A stretch of DNA of 60,601 nucleotides. It comes from Marinitenerispora sediminis. Lineage in GTDB: Bacteria > Actinomycetota > Actinomycetes > Streptosporangiales > Streptosporangiaceae. The notes below the pieces were generated by a model. It saw only the letters and a program-made list of their open reading frames with translations. It had not been told where the DNA came from and did not search any database. Position numbers and translations under genes: made by a program. The stretch covers positions 1 through 60,601 of the forward strand of contig NZ_QEIO01000012.1 of the NCBI RefSeq assembly GCF_003336425.1, given 5' to 3'. Positions 25,849 through 34,391 of the stretch are shown here, piece by piece. Position 1 is the stretch's first letter, and the number at the start of each line of letters is the position of its first letter.

Positions 25849-28785
25849 ATGGTGCGACGCCCCCGATGGCACGCGGCCGCCGCCGCGGGAACGGCGGTCA
25901 TCTGCCTGGCGACCGGTGCGGCCACGGCCGCCCCGGCCGCGGCCGAGCCCGCCGGCCGGCTCGACGCGGCCCGGCTCATGGCCGCCGTCGAGGACTACTG
26001 CGGCGACGGCTGCCACGACATCCTCGCGCCCGGTCAGAACGGCAACGCCACCCTGGTCGAGATCCTCGGCCACCAGCTGTTCGGCACCCGGCCGCAGTTC
26101 TCCGACACCCAGCTGGCGGCCTACGACGGCCTGCTGCACGGCTACGACGACCTCACCGGCACCGCGATCGACGACTACTTCCTGGACGCCTCGTTCGGCG
26201 TCCCCGCCGACGAGATCGGCTCCCAGGTCCAGCCGCGCTTCGACGTCACGATCGTCCGCGACCGCCGGCACGGCATCCCGCACGTCTACGGGACCACCCG
26301 CGCCGGAACCATGTACGGCGCCGGCTATGCCGCCGCCCAGGACCGGCTGTTCCTCATGGACCTGCTCCGCAACCTCGGCCGGGGGCAGCTCACCGCGTTC
26401 GCCGGCGGTGCCGAGAGCAACCAGGCGCTGGAACAGAGCCTGTGGCGCGGCGCCCCCTACACCGAGGCCGACAAGCAGGCCCAGATCGACCGCGTCGCGG
26501 CGAGCGGCGAGCGCGGCGCCCAGGCCCTCGCCGACGTCGAGAGCTACGTGGAGGGCATCAACGCCTACATCGACCGCGCCGAGCAGCGCCGCGACTACCC
26601 CGGCGAGTATGTGCTCACCGGCCACAAGGACGCCATCACCCAGGCCGGCGAGATCGAGCACTTCGGCGCCACCGACGTCGTCGGAATCGCGGCGATGGTC
26701 GGGCTGCTGTTCGGCGGCGGGGGCGGCGACGAGGTGCGGTCCGCGCTCGTGCGGGCCGGATTCTGGGACCGCTACGGCCCCGAGGACGGCGAGCGGATCT
26801 GGCGCACCTGGCGCATGGAGAACGACCCGGAGGCCGTGGTGACCGCCGAGGGGGAGTTCCCCTACACCCAGACCCCCGACCAGCCCGTGGGCGAGGCCGT
26901 CCCCGACCCCGGCTCCGTGGTGCCCTACGACATCGTCCGCGACCGGAGCGGCGCCGCCGCCACCGGTGCCGCCGCCCCGGCGCGCGCCGGCGGCACCGAG
27001 GACAGCGGTAGCGGAGCCGGTTCCGCCGCCGACCTGCCCGAGGCCGACCAGGACCGGCTCGCCGAACTCGCCGAGGAGGGCGACCTGTCCGCGGCCGAGG
27101 GCGTGTTCAACGACGGGCTGCTCCCCGGCGACCTGCTCGACGGGCCGCCGAGCATGTCCAACGCCCTCGTCGTCTCCGGCGAGCACACCGAGAGCGGCCA
27201 CCCCGTCTCCGTCGCCGGTCCGCAGACCGGCTACTACCTGCCGCAGCTGCTGCTCGTCCAGGAGCTCCAGGGCCCCGGCATCAGCGCGCGCGGGGCCTCC
27301 TTCCCCGGCGTCAGCTTCTACGTGCAGATCGGCCGCGGCGCCGACTACTCCTGGAGCCCCACGTCCGCCGGCCAGGACATCACCGACACCTTCGCGGTGG
27401 AACTGTGCGAACCCGGCGGAGGCACGCCCACCGTGGAGTCGCGGCACTACCGGGACGGCGCCGACTGCGTCGCCCTGGAGGAGCTCAGCGTGTACAACGA
27501 GTGGTCGCCGACCGTCGCCGACCAGACCCCCGCCGGCTCCTACACCCTCACGGCGCTGCGGTCCAGGTTCGGCCTCGTCGACAGCTTCGGCACCGTCGAC
27601 GGCGTCCCGGTCGCCTTCGCCACCCGCCGCTCCACCTACCTGCGCGAGGTCGACTCCATCATCGGCTTCCAGAAGTTCAACGACCCCGGCGCCGTCCGCT
27701 CGGCGGCCGACTTCCAGAACGCCGCCATGGACATCGGCTACGCGTTCAACTGGCACTACGCCGACGACGAGCAGATCGCCTACGTCAACTCCGGCGCCAA
27801 CCCGGTGCGCACCCCGGGCACCAACCCCAACCTGCCGATCAGCGCCGACTCCGCCGCCGGCTGGGCCGGCTGGGACCCCGAGACCAACGGCGCCGACTAC
27901 ACCCCGCTCGCCGAGCACCCCAACTCCCGCGACGCCGACTACTACGTCAACTGGAACAACAAGCCCGCCGCCGGATACACCTCCGGATACGCCACCGGGT
28001 CGGTGCACCGCGGCGACCTGCTGGACGAGCGGCTCCGGGAGCTCGTGGCCGCCGACGCGCCGGTCACCCCGGCGGCCCTCGTCGCCGCCATGCAGGAGGC
28101 CGCCACCGTCGACCTGCGCGGCGACCAGGTGCTGCCCGAGCTGCTCCGGGTGCTGGACAGCGCCCCCGTCGACGACCCCGCCCTCGCCGCGGCCGTCGAG
28201 GACCTGCGCGCCTGGCAGCAGGCCGGCGCGACCCGCCGCGAGACCGCGCCCGGCAGCGGGGAGTACGCGCACGCCGATGCCATCCGGACCATGGACGCCT
28301 GGTGGCCGCTGCTCGTGCGGGCGCAGTTCGAGCCGGGGCTCGGCACGGAGCTGTACGAGGCGGTGTCCGGCGTCGCGCAGGTCGACGAGTCGCCCTCCGG
28401 CCAGATCGGCGGCGGCGAGCCCGGCAGCGTGAACCAGGGCCAGGCCCACAAGGGGTCGAGCTTCCAGTACGGCTGGTGGTCCTATGTCGACAAGGACCTG
28501 CGCACCGTCCTCGGTGACGAGGTCGCCGGCCCGCTCGGCACCGCCTACTGCGGAGGCGGCGAGCTCGACGCCTGCCGGGCGGTGCTGCTGGACGCGCTCG
28601 CCGAGGCCGCGGCCGCACCGGCGACCGAGGTCTACCCGGGCGACGCGGAGTGCGCCGCCGGCGACCAGGTGTGCGCCGACTCGGTGGTGCACGCCCCGCT
28701 GGGCGGCGTTACGGTCGACCGCATCCCCTGGCAGAACCGGCCCACCTACCAGGCGGTCCACGAGTTCTACGGCGGACGGGGGTAA
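25849..28785 (+). CDS. Secreted penicillin-acylase family (Ntn) hydrolase
   Basis: 978 residues from the ATG at 25849, nine bases after GAGG (a GTG six bases upstream is too close). A signal peptide is evident (RRPRWH, hydrophobic core, Ala-rich site near residue 33). The mature part has the family layout: an alpha region with RDRRHGIPHVYGTTRAGTMYG and GYAAAQDRLFLMDLLR near residues 140-180, a spacer, then the autocatalytic site GPPSMSNALVVSG, where Ser437 would become the N-terminal nucleophile of the beta chain, with the usual Asn next to it. Such enzymes cleave amide bonds, for example in beta-lactams, acyl-homoserine lactones or cyclic lipopeptides; substrate unknown. The chain is longer than the ~800-residue norm, with an insertion rich in Ala/Gly/Asp before the cleavage site. 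Confidence 0.9.
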   Translation: MVRRPRWHAAAAAGTAVICLATGAATAAPAAAEPAGRLDAARLMAAVEDYCGDGCHDILAPGQNGNATLVEILGHQLFGTRPQFSDTQLAAYDGLLHGYDDLTGTAIDDYFLDASFGVPADEIGSQVQPRFDVTIVRDRRHGIPHVYGTTRAGTMYGAGYAAAQDRLFLMDLLRNLGRGQLTAFAGGAESNQALEQSLWRGAPYTEADKQAQIDRVAASGERGAQALADVESYVEGINAYIDRAEQRRDYPGEYVLTGHKDAITQAGEIEHFGATDVVGIAAMVGLLFGGGGGDEVRSALVRAGFWDRYGPEDGERIWRTWRMENDPEAVVTAEGEFPYTQTPDQPVGEAVPDPGSVVPYDIVRDRSGAAATGAAAPARAGGTEDSGSGAGSAADLPEADQDRLAELAEEGDLSAAEGVFNDGLLPGDLLDGPPSMSNALVVSGEHTESGHPVSVAGPQTGYYLPQLLLVQELQGPGISARGASFPGVSFYVQIGRGADYSWSPTSAGQDITDTFAVELCEPGGGTPTVESRHYRDGADCVALEELSVYNEWSPTVADQTPAGSYTLTALRSRFGLVDSFGTVDGVPVAFATRRSTYLREVDSIIGFQKFNDPGAVRSAADFQNAAMDIGYAFNWHYADDEQIAYVNSGANPVRTPGTNPNLPISADSAAGWAGWDPETNGADYTPLAEHPNSRDADYYVNWNNKPAAGYTSGYATGSVHRGDLLDERLRELVAADAPVTPAALVAAMQEAATVDLRGDQVLPELLRVLDSAPVDDPALAAAVEDLRAWQQAGATRRETAPGSGEYAHADAIRTMDAWWPLLVRAQFEPGLGTELYEAVSGVAQVDESPSGQIGGGEPGSVNQGQAHKGSSFQYGWWSYVDKDLRTVLGDEVAGPLGTAYCGGGELDACRAVLLDALAEAAAAPATEVYPGDAECAAGDQVCADSVVHAPLGGVTVDRIPWQNRPTYQAVHEFYGGRG

Positions 28786-28942
28786 CCCGGGGGGAGCGCG
28801 CGCCGGGGCGAGGGCCGGGCAGGGCGGCTCCCGGTACCGCTCCGCCCAATCCACCGGGGATCCGAGCCCGCGATCGCGTGCCGTTCGTCACATCGGTGGG
28901 TAGTTTAAGGAGTACCCGCCACAGGACGGGAGGGCGGTCGAC

Positions 28943-29383
28943 ATGCCGGTGTGGATTCTGTGGATGATCGCGGCGGTCGTGCTGGGGGTCGCGGAGATCT
29001 TCACGCTGACTCTGTCGCTCGGACTGCTGGCCGTCGCGGCCATGGCCGCCGGCGTCGCCGGCGCGCTGGGCGGCAACCTCGTGCTGCAGGCGCTCGCCTT
29101 CGTCCTCACCTCCGCCACGGGGCTGCTGGTGGTACGGCCCGTCGCGCGCCGCCACCTCCGCCAGCCGCCCCCGTTACGCTCCGGAACCGCCGCTCTCGTC
29201 GGCCGGTCCGCGGTGGTCATCGAGGAGATCGCCGGAGAGCGCGGCCGCATCCGGCTGTCCGGAGAGGAGTGGACCGCGCGGTCCTTCGACGAGAACCAGG
29301 TGATCCCGGCCGGAGCCCGCGTCGACGTGCTGGAGATCCAGGGAGCGACGGCGGTGGTCTACCCGCACGAGTCGCTGCCGTGA
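28943..29383 (+). CDS. NfeD-family membrane protein
   Basis: 146 residues: two or three membrane helices in the first ~75 residues, then a small OB-fold beta domain (SAVVIEEIAGERGRIRLSGEEWTARS). NfeD proteins partner with SPFH/stomatin proteins, and such a gene follows 46 bases downstream, so this is a matched pair acting on membrane organisation or quality control. GGGAGGG precedes the ATG; TAGTTT at 28901-28906 looks like a -10 box. Confidence 0.9.
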   Translation: MPVWILWMIAAVVLGVAEIFTLTLSLGLLAVAAMAAGVAGALGGNLVLQALAFVLTSATGLLVVRPVARRHLRQPPPLRSGTAALVGRSAVVIEEIAGERGRIRLSGEEWTARSFDENQVIPAGARVDVLEIQGATAVVYPHESLP

Positions 29384-29429
29384 CCGTGCGCCGGCCGGCG
29401 ACCTCCACTCATGACAAGGCAGGCAAGAG

Positions 29430-30515
29430 ATGCTCGGTTTCGAAGTCGTGTTCTTCGTCCTCGCGATCATCGTGATCGTGGCGGTCATGTCCATGGTGCG
29501 GATCGTGCCGCAGGCCCGCGCCTACAACATCGAGCGGTTCGGCCGGTACATGCGCACCCTGCAGCCGGGCCTGAACTTCATCATCCCGGGTGTGGACCGG
29601 GTCAACACCAAGTTCGACCTGCGGGAGCAGGTGTTCTCCTCGCGGCCCCAGCCGGTGATCACCGAGGACAACCTCGTGGTGAACATCGACACCGTCCTCT
29701 ACTACCAGATCACCGACCCGCGGGCCGCCGCCTACGAGGTCGCGAACTACCTGCAGGCCATCGACCAGCTCACGGTCACCACCCTGCGCAACGTCATCGG
29801 CGGCATGGACCTGGAGCGCACCCTGACCTCGCGTGAGGAGATCAACTCGCGGCTGCGCGGCGTCCTCGACGAGGCCACCGGCAAGTGGGGGATCCGGGTG
29901 AACCGGGTCGAGATCAAGGCCATCGACCCACCGCCCACCATCAAGGAGGCGATGGAGAAGCAGATGCGGGCCGAGCGCGACAAGCGGGCGGCGATCCTGC
30001 ACGCCGAGGGCGCGCGGCAGTCCAAGATCCTCACCGCCGAGGGCGCCCGCCAGCAGGCGATCCTGGAGGCCCAGGGCCAGCAGCAGGCCGCCATCCTGCG
30101 GGCGGACGGCGAGGCCAAGGCCATCGAGCGCGTCTTCCAGGCCGTGCACCGCAACAACGCCGACGCCAAACTGCTCGCCTACAAGTACCTGGAGACGCTG
30201 CCGTCGCTGGCCAACGGTGAGGGCAACACGTTCTGGGTGATCCCCGGCGAGCTGACGCAGGCCCTGCAGAACGTGAGCCAGGCGTTCGCCGGCAGAGCCG
30301 ACGGCACCGCGGCCGCCGCCGGCGAGCAGGAGGCCGGGGAGGAACGGGAGGAGTCCCGGCAGCTCACCTCGGGCGATCCGCTGCTCAACCAGGAGGCCGT
30401 GCGCGCGGCCGACGAGGCGGCCGAACGCGCCGCGGAGGCCGTGGCCAGCGCCAAGGCCGAGGCCGAGGCGGCGGCCGGGCCGACCGGACTGCCCAACCAG
30501 CGTCCGCAGAGCTGA
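29430..30515 (+). CDS. SPFH/Band 7 (stomatin-like, QmcA-type) membrane protein
   Basis: 361 residues. One N-terminal membrane helix (about 4-22), an SPFH domain (about 25-190: VPQARAYNIERFGRYMRTLQPG, VYYQITDP-like segment, GGMDLERTLTSREEIN), a coiled-coil with Ala/Glu/Gln repeats (AEGARQSKILTAEGARQQAI) and a conserved C-terminal FWVIPGEL. These proteins oligomerise into membrane scaffolds with NfeD partners. A Glu/Ala-rich tail of about 80 residues extends beyond the usual end. Confidence 0.92.
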   Translation: MLGFEVVFFVLAIIVIVAVMSMVRIVPQARAYNIERFGRYMRTLQPGLNFIIPGVDRVNTKFDLREQVFSSRPQPVITEDNLVVNIDTVLYYQITDPRAAAYEVANYLQAIDQLTVTTLRNVIGGMDLERTLTSREEINSRLRGVLDEATGKWGIRVNRVEIKAIDPPPTIKEAMEKQMRAERDKRAAILHAEGARQSKILTAEGARQQAILEAQGQQQAAILRADGEAKAIERVFQAVHRNNADAKLLAYKYLETLPSLANGEGNTFWVIPGELTQALQNVSQAFAGRADGTAAAAGEQEAGEEREESRQLTSGDPLLNQEAVRAADEAAERAAEAVASAKAEAEAAAGPTGLPNQRPQS

Positions 30516-30520
30516 CGCCG

Positions 30521-30560
30521 GCGCCGGAGCGGGGCGGTACCCGCCGCCCCGCTCCGGCGC
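30521..30560. terminator. Strong bidirectional hairpin terminator
   Basis: A perfect 17-bp stem (GCGCCGGAGCGGGGCGG at 30521-30537 paired with 30544-30560) and 6-base loop, between the converging SPFH and quinone oxidoreductase genes. Confidence 0.8.
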
Positions 30561-30587
30561 GCTCCCGACCCGGACCGGCGGGCCGGG

Positions 30588-31553
30588 TCAGACCAGCAGC
30601 AACTTGCCCGTGGTCCGCCGGCCCGCCAGGTCCTCGTGGGCGCGGGCGGCGTCGGCGAGGTCGTAGCGGCCGCCGATCCGCACGTCGAGACCGCCGCTCG
30701 CCACCAGGCCGAGCACGTCGGAGGCCCGGTCCAGCAGCTCGGCCCGGTCGGCCAGGTAGTGCGTCAGCATCGGCCGGGTCAGGTAGACCGAGCCGGCGGC
30801 GTTGAGCCGCTGCGGGTCCACCGGCGCGACCGCGCCGCTGGACTGGCCGAACAGCGCCAGCACCCCGCGCGGGCGCAGCGAGGCCAGGCTCGCGTCGAAC
30901 GTGTCGGCGCCCACGCCGTCGTACACCGCGGCGACGCCGACCCCGTCTGTCAGCGACCGTACCGCCTCGGCGACGTCGGTCTCGGTGTAGCGGATGACCT
31001 CGTCGGCCCCGGCCGCGCGCGCCAGCCGCTCCTTCTCCGGTGTCGACACCGTGCCGATGACCCGGCCGCCGCGCAGCTTCGCCAGCTGGGTGATCAGCAG
31101 CCCCGTACCCCCGGCCGCCGCGTGCACGAGCACCGTGTCGCTCGGCGAAACCGGGGCGGTCGAGTGGGTGAGGTAGTGGGCCGTCAGCCCCTGCAGCAGC
31201 ACCGCCGCGGCCTGCTCGCCGGTGACCCCGTCGGGGACCGGCACGGCGCGCTCGGCCGGAACGACCGCCCGGTCGGCGTAGCCACCCGGCACCATCACCC
31301 AGCCGACCCGCTGGCCGACCCGCAGGTCCTCGACACCGTCGCCCACGGCGCTGATCCGCCCGGCCGCCTCGACGCCGGGGGTGAACGGGGTCGGCACGGA
31401 GTAGGCGCCGCCGCGCTGGTAGATGTCGATGAAGTTGACCCCGCGCGCCTCGATGTCGACCAGGACCTCGCCCGGGCCGGGCCGCGGGTCGGCTACCTCC
31501 GCCAGCTCCATGACCTCCGGTCCACCCTGCTTCTCGATCACGATCGCGCGCAT
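30588..31553 (-). CDS. NAD(P)H:quinone oxidoreductase (zeta-crystallin/QOR type)
   Basis: 321 residues of the medium-chain dehydrogenase family without the zinc ligands of alcohol dehydrogenases. Visible: MRAIVIEKQGGPEVMEL, GVNFIDIYQRGGAY, GVEAAGRISAVG, and the nucleotide-binding AAAGGTGLLITQLAKLRGGRVIGT. It probably reduces quinones with NADPH in the cytoplasm. The ATG at 31553 is where family similarity begins. It follows the kinase gene on the same strand by 43 bases and may be co-transcribed. Confidence 0.92.
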   Translation of the reverse strand: MRAIVIEKQGGPEVMELAEVADPRPGPGEVLVDIEARGVNFIDIYQRGGAYSVPTPFTPGVEAAGRISAVGDGVEDLRVGQRVGWVMVPGGYADRAVVPAERAVPVPDGVTGEQAAAVLLQGLTAHYLTHSTAPVSPSDTVLVHAAAGGTGLLITQLAKLRGGRVIGTVSTPEKERLARAAGADEVIRYTETDVAEAVRSLTDGVGVAAVYDGVGADTFDASLASLRPRGVLALFGQSSGAVAPVDPQRLNAAGSVYLTRPMLTHYLADRAELLDRASDVLGLVASGGLDVRIGGRYDLADAARAHEDLAGRRTTGKLLLV

Positions 31554-31596
31554 GGTCGTTCTCCATTCGTCGGCGCGGGCCCTCGGCCCGCGGGGA

Positions 31597-33579
31597 TCAG
31601 CTGGCGGACGGGTCGGGCTCGTCCTCGCCCAGCCGGTGGAGGGCGAAGTTGTCGAAGAACACGCAGGCATCCGCTCCGCCTCCGCCGCCGCGCTGCACGG
31701 TGATGCCGACCTGCCGGCCGTTCTCCGGGTCGTCCGGCAGCGGTTCGTTGTCGACGGCCTCCAGCACGTGCCGGCCGTTGACCCACAGGTTGATGGTCAT
31801 GGTCGCGGCCTCGCCGTCCAGCTCGCAGGACATCGCGAGGTTGTTGACCGCGCCCTCGTCGGTGTCGAAGCCGCGGACGCTGTCGGTGGCGGCCAGCTGG
31901 TTCCCCCCGTTGTCACCCGCGTCGCGCCGGACCTGCGCGCCGGTGCCGTCGAAGCGCACCAGCGCCTCGTAGCGGGATCCCGGACCGTCCTCCGAGCTGA
32001 GGTGGAAGCAGCGCAGGCCGAGCAGGCTGTAGTCGGGACCGTCCTGCGTGACGGCGTCCACGCTGACCAGGACCCGGTCGGGCCTCGGCTCGGTGACCGG
32101 AGCGTACTCGCCGCGGCTCTGCTGCTCGGCCGACACGCGCAGCGCGAACTGCTCCTCGTAGTAGCCGCCGTCGGAGGACTCGTCATCGGGGTTGAACACC
32201 GTGTTGGAGTACCAGCCAGTGTCCGTGCGGAGGAAGTCGTCGGTGTAGACGGAGGAGCCCTCCGGGACACCGGGGCCGCCCAGCAGCCGCACCCCTCCGA
32301 TGACGGCCGCGCCCACGACGATGACCGCGAGCGCGCTCGCGCCCACGACCCGGGCGCCGCCGGGCACCGCCGCGCCACCTGGGGGAGGCACGGGGGAACC
32401 GCCCCCGGGTGCGCCGCCCACCGGGGGCTGCGGGCCGGAGGTGGGCTGGTGGCCGAGGGAGTGCTGTGGGCCGGAGGTGGGCTGGTGGGCGCCGCCGAAT
32501 CCGGGCTGCGGACCGGAGGTGGGCTGGGGGTGCTGCGGCGGCGCGGAGCCGGTCCGGTCGGCCGGTCCGTCCGGCATCGCCCGGGTGTCCACCTCGGAGA
32601 GGTCCGCGGTGGGCGTACCGGAGTCGCCCGGTCCCGCGGCGGCTCCGGCCGCCCCCGCGAGCCCGGCGGCCGCGAGGTCGGCCGGGCGGGCGGTCGACGG
32701 CGGGGTCCAGGAGCGGACCACCGTCTGGTCGACCACGGACTCGGCCGGATCCTCCTGGCCGAACAGCCGGTTGAGGAGCTGCTGCGCGGTGGGTCGGCGG
32801 GCGGGGTCCTTCTCCAGCGCCGGGAGTACGAGGTCGCGCATCTCGGGGTCGAGGCCGCCGAGGTCGGGCTCGCCGGAGGAGATGCGGTGCAGGACCGCGG
32901 GAACGGTCGGCGCGTCGAACGGCGCCTTGCCGGTGCCCGCGTAGGCGACCAGGCAGCCCCAGGAGAAGATGTCGGAGGCCGGGGTGACGTCCTGGCCGAG
33001 GACCAGTTCGGGGGCCAGGTAGGCGGGGGTGCCCATGAGCTGGCTGGACCGGGTGACCGCGCTGTCGTCGTCCATGGCGCGGGCGATGCCGAAGTCGATC
33101 ACCTTGGGACCGACGGAGGAGAGCAGGACGTTCGCGGGCTTCAGGTCCCGGTGCACGATCCCGGTGCCGTGGATGGCGGCCAGCGCCGCGGCGACCCCCA
33201 TGGCCAGGCTCTCCAGGGTGCCGCCGCGCATGGGGCCGTCGGCGGCGACGGCCTGGGCCAGGTTGGGGCCGGGCACGTACTCGGAGACGATGAACAGCGG
33301 GTCGCCGTCCAGCCGGGCGTCGAGGACGGCGGCGGTGGAGAACCGCGCCACCCGGCGGGCGGAGCGCACCTCGCGCGCGAAGCGCCGGCGGAAGTCCTCG
33401 TCGTCGCTGAGGTCGGGATGGATGAGCTTCACCGCGACGAGACGCCCCGAGGTGTCCTCGGCCAGGTAGACGGTGCCCATGCCGCCCCGTCCCAGCCGAC
33501 CCAGGAGACGGTAGCCGCCGAGCTCGTGCGGGTCGCCGGTGCGGAGGGGCTTGATGCGCTCGTGCCCGTTGGACGTCAC
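31597..33579 (-). CDS. Serine/threonine protein kinase with extracytoplasmic domain
   Basis: 660 residues. The N-terminal kinase domain (about 20-275) has GRGGMGTVY, catalytic VHRDLKPANV, DFGIA and the APE-type motif (LAPEL). Then comes a Pro/Gly/Gln-rich linker with repeated TSGPQ units (QPTSGPQP, HQPTSGPQHS and so on), a membrane helix near residue 405 (ALAVIVVGAAVIGGV) and an extracellular domain of about 230 residues resembling a LamG/jelly-roll sandwich (WYSNTVFNPDD, then C-x-FFDNFAL near the end). It is a receptor-like Hanks kinase without PASTA repeats. GTG start. Divergent from the DUF6504 gene. Confidence 0.92.
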   Translation of the reverse strand: MTSNGHERIKPLRTGDPHELGGYRLLGRLGRGGMGTVYLAEDTSGRLVAVKLIHPDLSDDEDFRRRFAREVRSARRVARFSTAAVLDARLDGDPLFIVSEYVPGPNLAQAVAADGPMRGGTLESLAMGVAAALAAIHGTGIVHRDLKPANVLLSSVGPKVIDFGIARAMDDDSAVTRSSQLMGTPAYLAPELVLGQDVTPASDIFSWGCLVAYAGTGKAPFDAPTVPAVLHRISSGEPDLGGLDPEMRDLVLPALEKDPARRPTAQQLLNRLFGQEDPAESVVDQTVVRSWTPPSTARPADLAAAGLAGAAGAAAGPGDSGTPTADLSEVDTRAMPDGPADRTGSAPPQHPQPTSGPQPGFGGAHQPTSGPQHSLGHQPTSGPQPPVGGAPGGGSPVPPPGGAAVPGGARVVGASALAVIVVGAAVIGGVRLLGGPGVPEGSSVYTDDFLRTDTGWYSNTVFNPDDESSDGGYYEEQFALRVSAEQQSRGEYAPVTEPRPDRVLVSVDAVTQDGPDYSLLGLRCFHLSSEDGPGSRYEALVRFDGTGAQVRRDAGDNGGNQLAATDSVRGFDTDEGAVNNLAMSCELDGEAATMTINLWVNGRHVLEAVDNEPLPDDPENGRQVGITVQRGGGGGADACVFFDNFALHRLGEDEPDPSAS

Positions 33580-33910
33580 AGTGCTGGGTTCCTTCGTGGA
33601 TCGCGTGATTCGCGCCTCATAGCGTACCGAGGTCCACCGACCGGCCCACAGGTCGCGGGCGTGGCGGGGCGGAGGGCGGCAGCGGCGGCGGGCCGCCGCG
33701 TGGCCCGCCGCGGCGGCCGGGGCGGGTGGATTCCGGCCGGGCCGAACCGCCCGGGAACGCCCGCCCGCCGACGTCGACGGCTATAATGGGTACACATGTT
33801 CGAATCGAGTTTCGCCTGCTCTTCCCCGCGGGCGCTGTCCGCGCGTGCGCGGCCGGAGGCGGCCGCGCGAGAGGTCACTGCTACGAGGTCACCGATCGAG
33901 GGGAGTCACG
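33580..33910. other. Divergent intergenic region kinase/DUF6504
   Basis: No gene supported. Carries the TATAAT box and LexA-like box of the DUF6504 gene (listed separately) and a leader of just over 100 bases. Confidence 0.5.
33782..33803 (+). promoter_or_regulatory. TATAAT promoter box overlapping a LexA-like SOS box
   Basis: A perfect TATAAT (33782-33787) is followed at once by GGGTACACATGTTCGA (33788-33803). The actinobacterial LexA consensus is TCGAAC-N4-GTTCGA: the right half-site is perfect and the left matches in three of six positions (the centre ACACAT fits known boxes). The box covers the expected transcription start, where a repressor would block initiation. Confidence 0.5.
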
Positions 33911-34180
33911 GTGGGGCGGGTCTACGGCGTGCCCATCACGGTCTGGGAGAACGAGGGGCGCCCGGTGCGCTTCCGGTGGGACGGCAGGCTCTACACCGTC
34001 CACCGCATCCTCGACCACTGGATCACGCTGCGCTCCGACTGGACGCCGGCTGCCGAGGGCGGCCTGCCGGAGCGGCGGCACTGGCGGGTGCAGGCCGGCT
34101 CGGACCGGGCGTTCGGGGTCTACGAGATCCGCCATGAGACCGCGGGCGACACCTGGCTGCTCGCCCGGGTGTGGGACTGA
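33911..34180 (+). CDS. DUF6504-family small protein, possibly SOS-controlled
   Basis: 89 residues from a GTG with GGGGAG upstream. The pattern VRFRWDGRLYTVHRILDHW, HWRVQAGSD and a closing WLLARVWD is that of DUF6504, a family of small actinobacterial proteins which, as far as I recall, often lies beside translesion polymerase genes. Function unknown. No polymerase gene is next to it here, but the upstream LexA-like box fits a DNA-damage link. A terminator follows. Confidence 0.72.
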   Translation: MGRVYGVPITVWENEGRPVRFRWDGRLYTVHRILDHWITLRSDWTPAAEGGLPERRHWRVQAGSDRAFGVYEIRHETAGDTWLLARVWD

Positions 34181-34202
34181 GCGGGGGAACGACCCGGCGC
34201 CG

Positions 34203-34233
34203 CGGCTCCGGCGGGCGGACCCCGCCGGAGCCG
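34203..34233. terminator. Bidirectional hairpin terminator
   Basis: A perfect 13-bp stem (CGGCTCCGGCGGG at 34203-34215 with 34221-34233) and CGGAC loop, between the DUF6504 gene and the APC permease gene. Confidence 0.7.
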
Positions 34234-34301
34234 TCCGGCCCCCGTCCACGGCGTCCAGCGTCCCGCGGACGGGGCTGGGGGAAGCGTGTTGCTTGCTGCG
34301 T

Positions 34302-34391
34302 GCCACGGAGGCGTGCTGTCCGTTCCGCGCCACGGAGCCCCGCTGTCCGTTGCTCGCCACGGAGGCGTGCTATCCGTTCCTCGCCACGGAG
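34302..34391. repeat. 27-bp tandem repeat at the 3' end of the permease gene
   Basis: The core GCCACGGAG recurs at 34302, 34329, 34356 and 34383, exactly 27 bases apart, with the intervening sequence also conserved (GCGTGCTGTCCGTT-like). On the minus strand each unit encodes nine residues of the type SVARNGQHA in the permease frame. The permease stop codon lies inside the repeat. Confidence 0.85.

Noticed and set aside
25714-28854. Minus-strand open frame of over 1000 codons antisense to the acylase gene
   Set aside because: Shadow frame caused by GC3 bias; no recognised motif, while the plus-strand protein has a signal peptide and Ntn signature.
31423-33786. Long plus-strand frame antisense to the kinase gene
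   Set aside because: Shadow frame; the kinase motifs on the minus strand are complete.
34302-34391. Possible CRISPR-like array
   Set aside because: The 27-bp units are contiguous with no unique spacers and lie in a coding frame; no cas genes are present.
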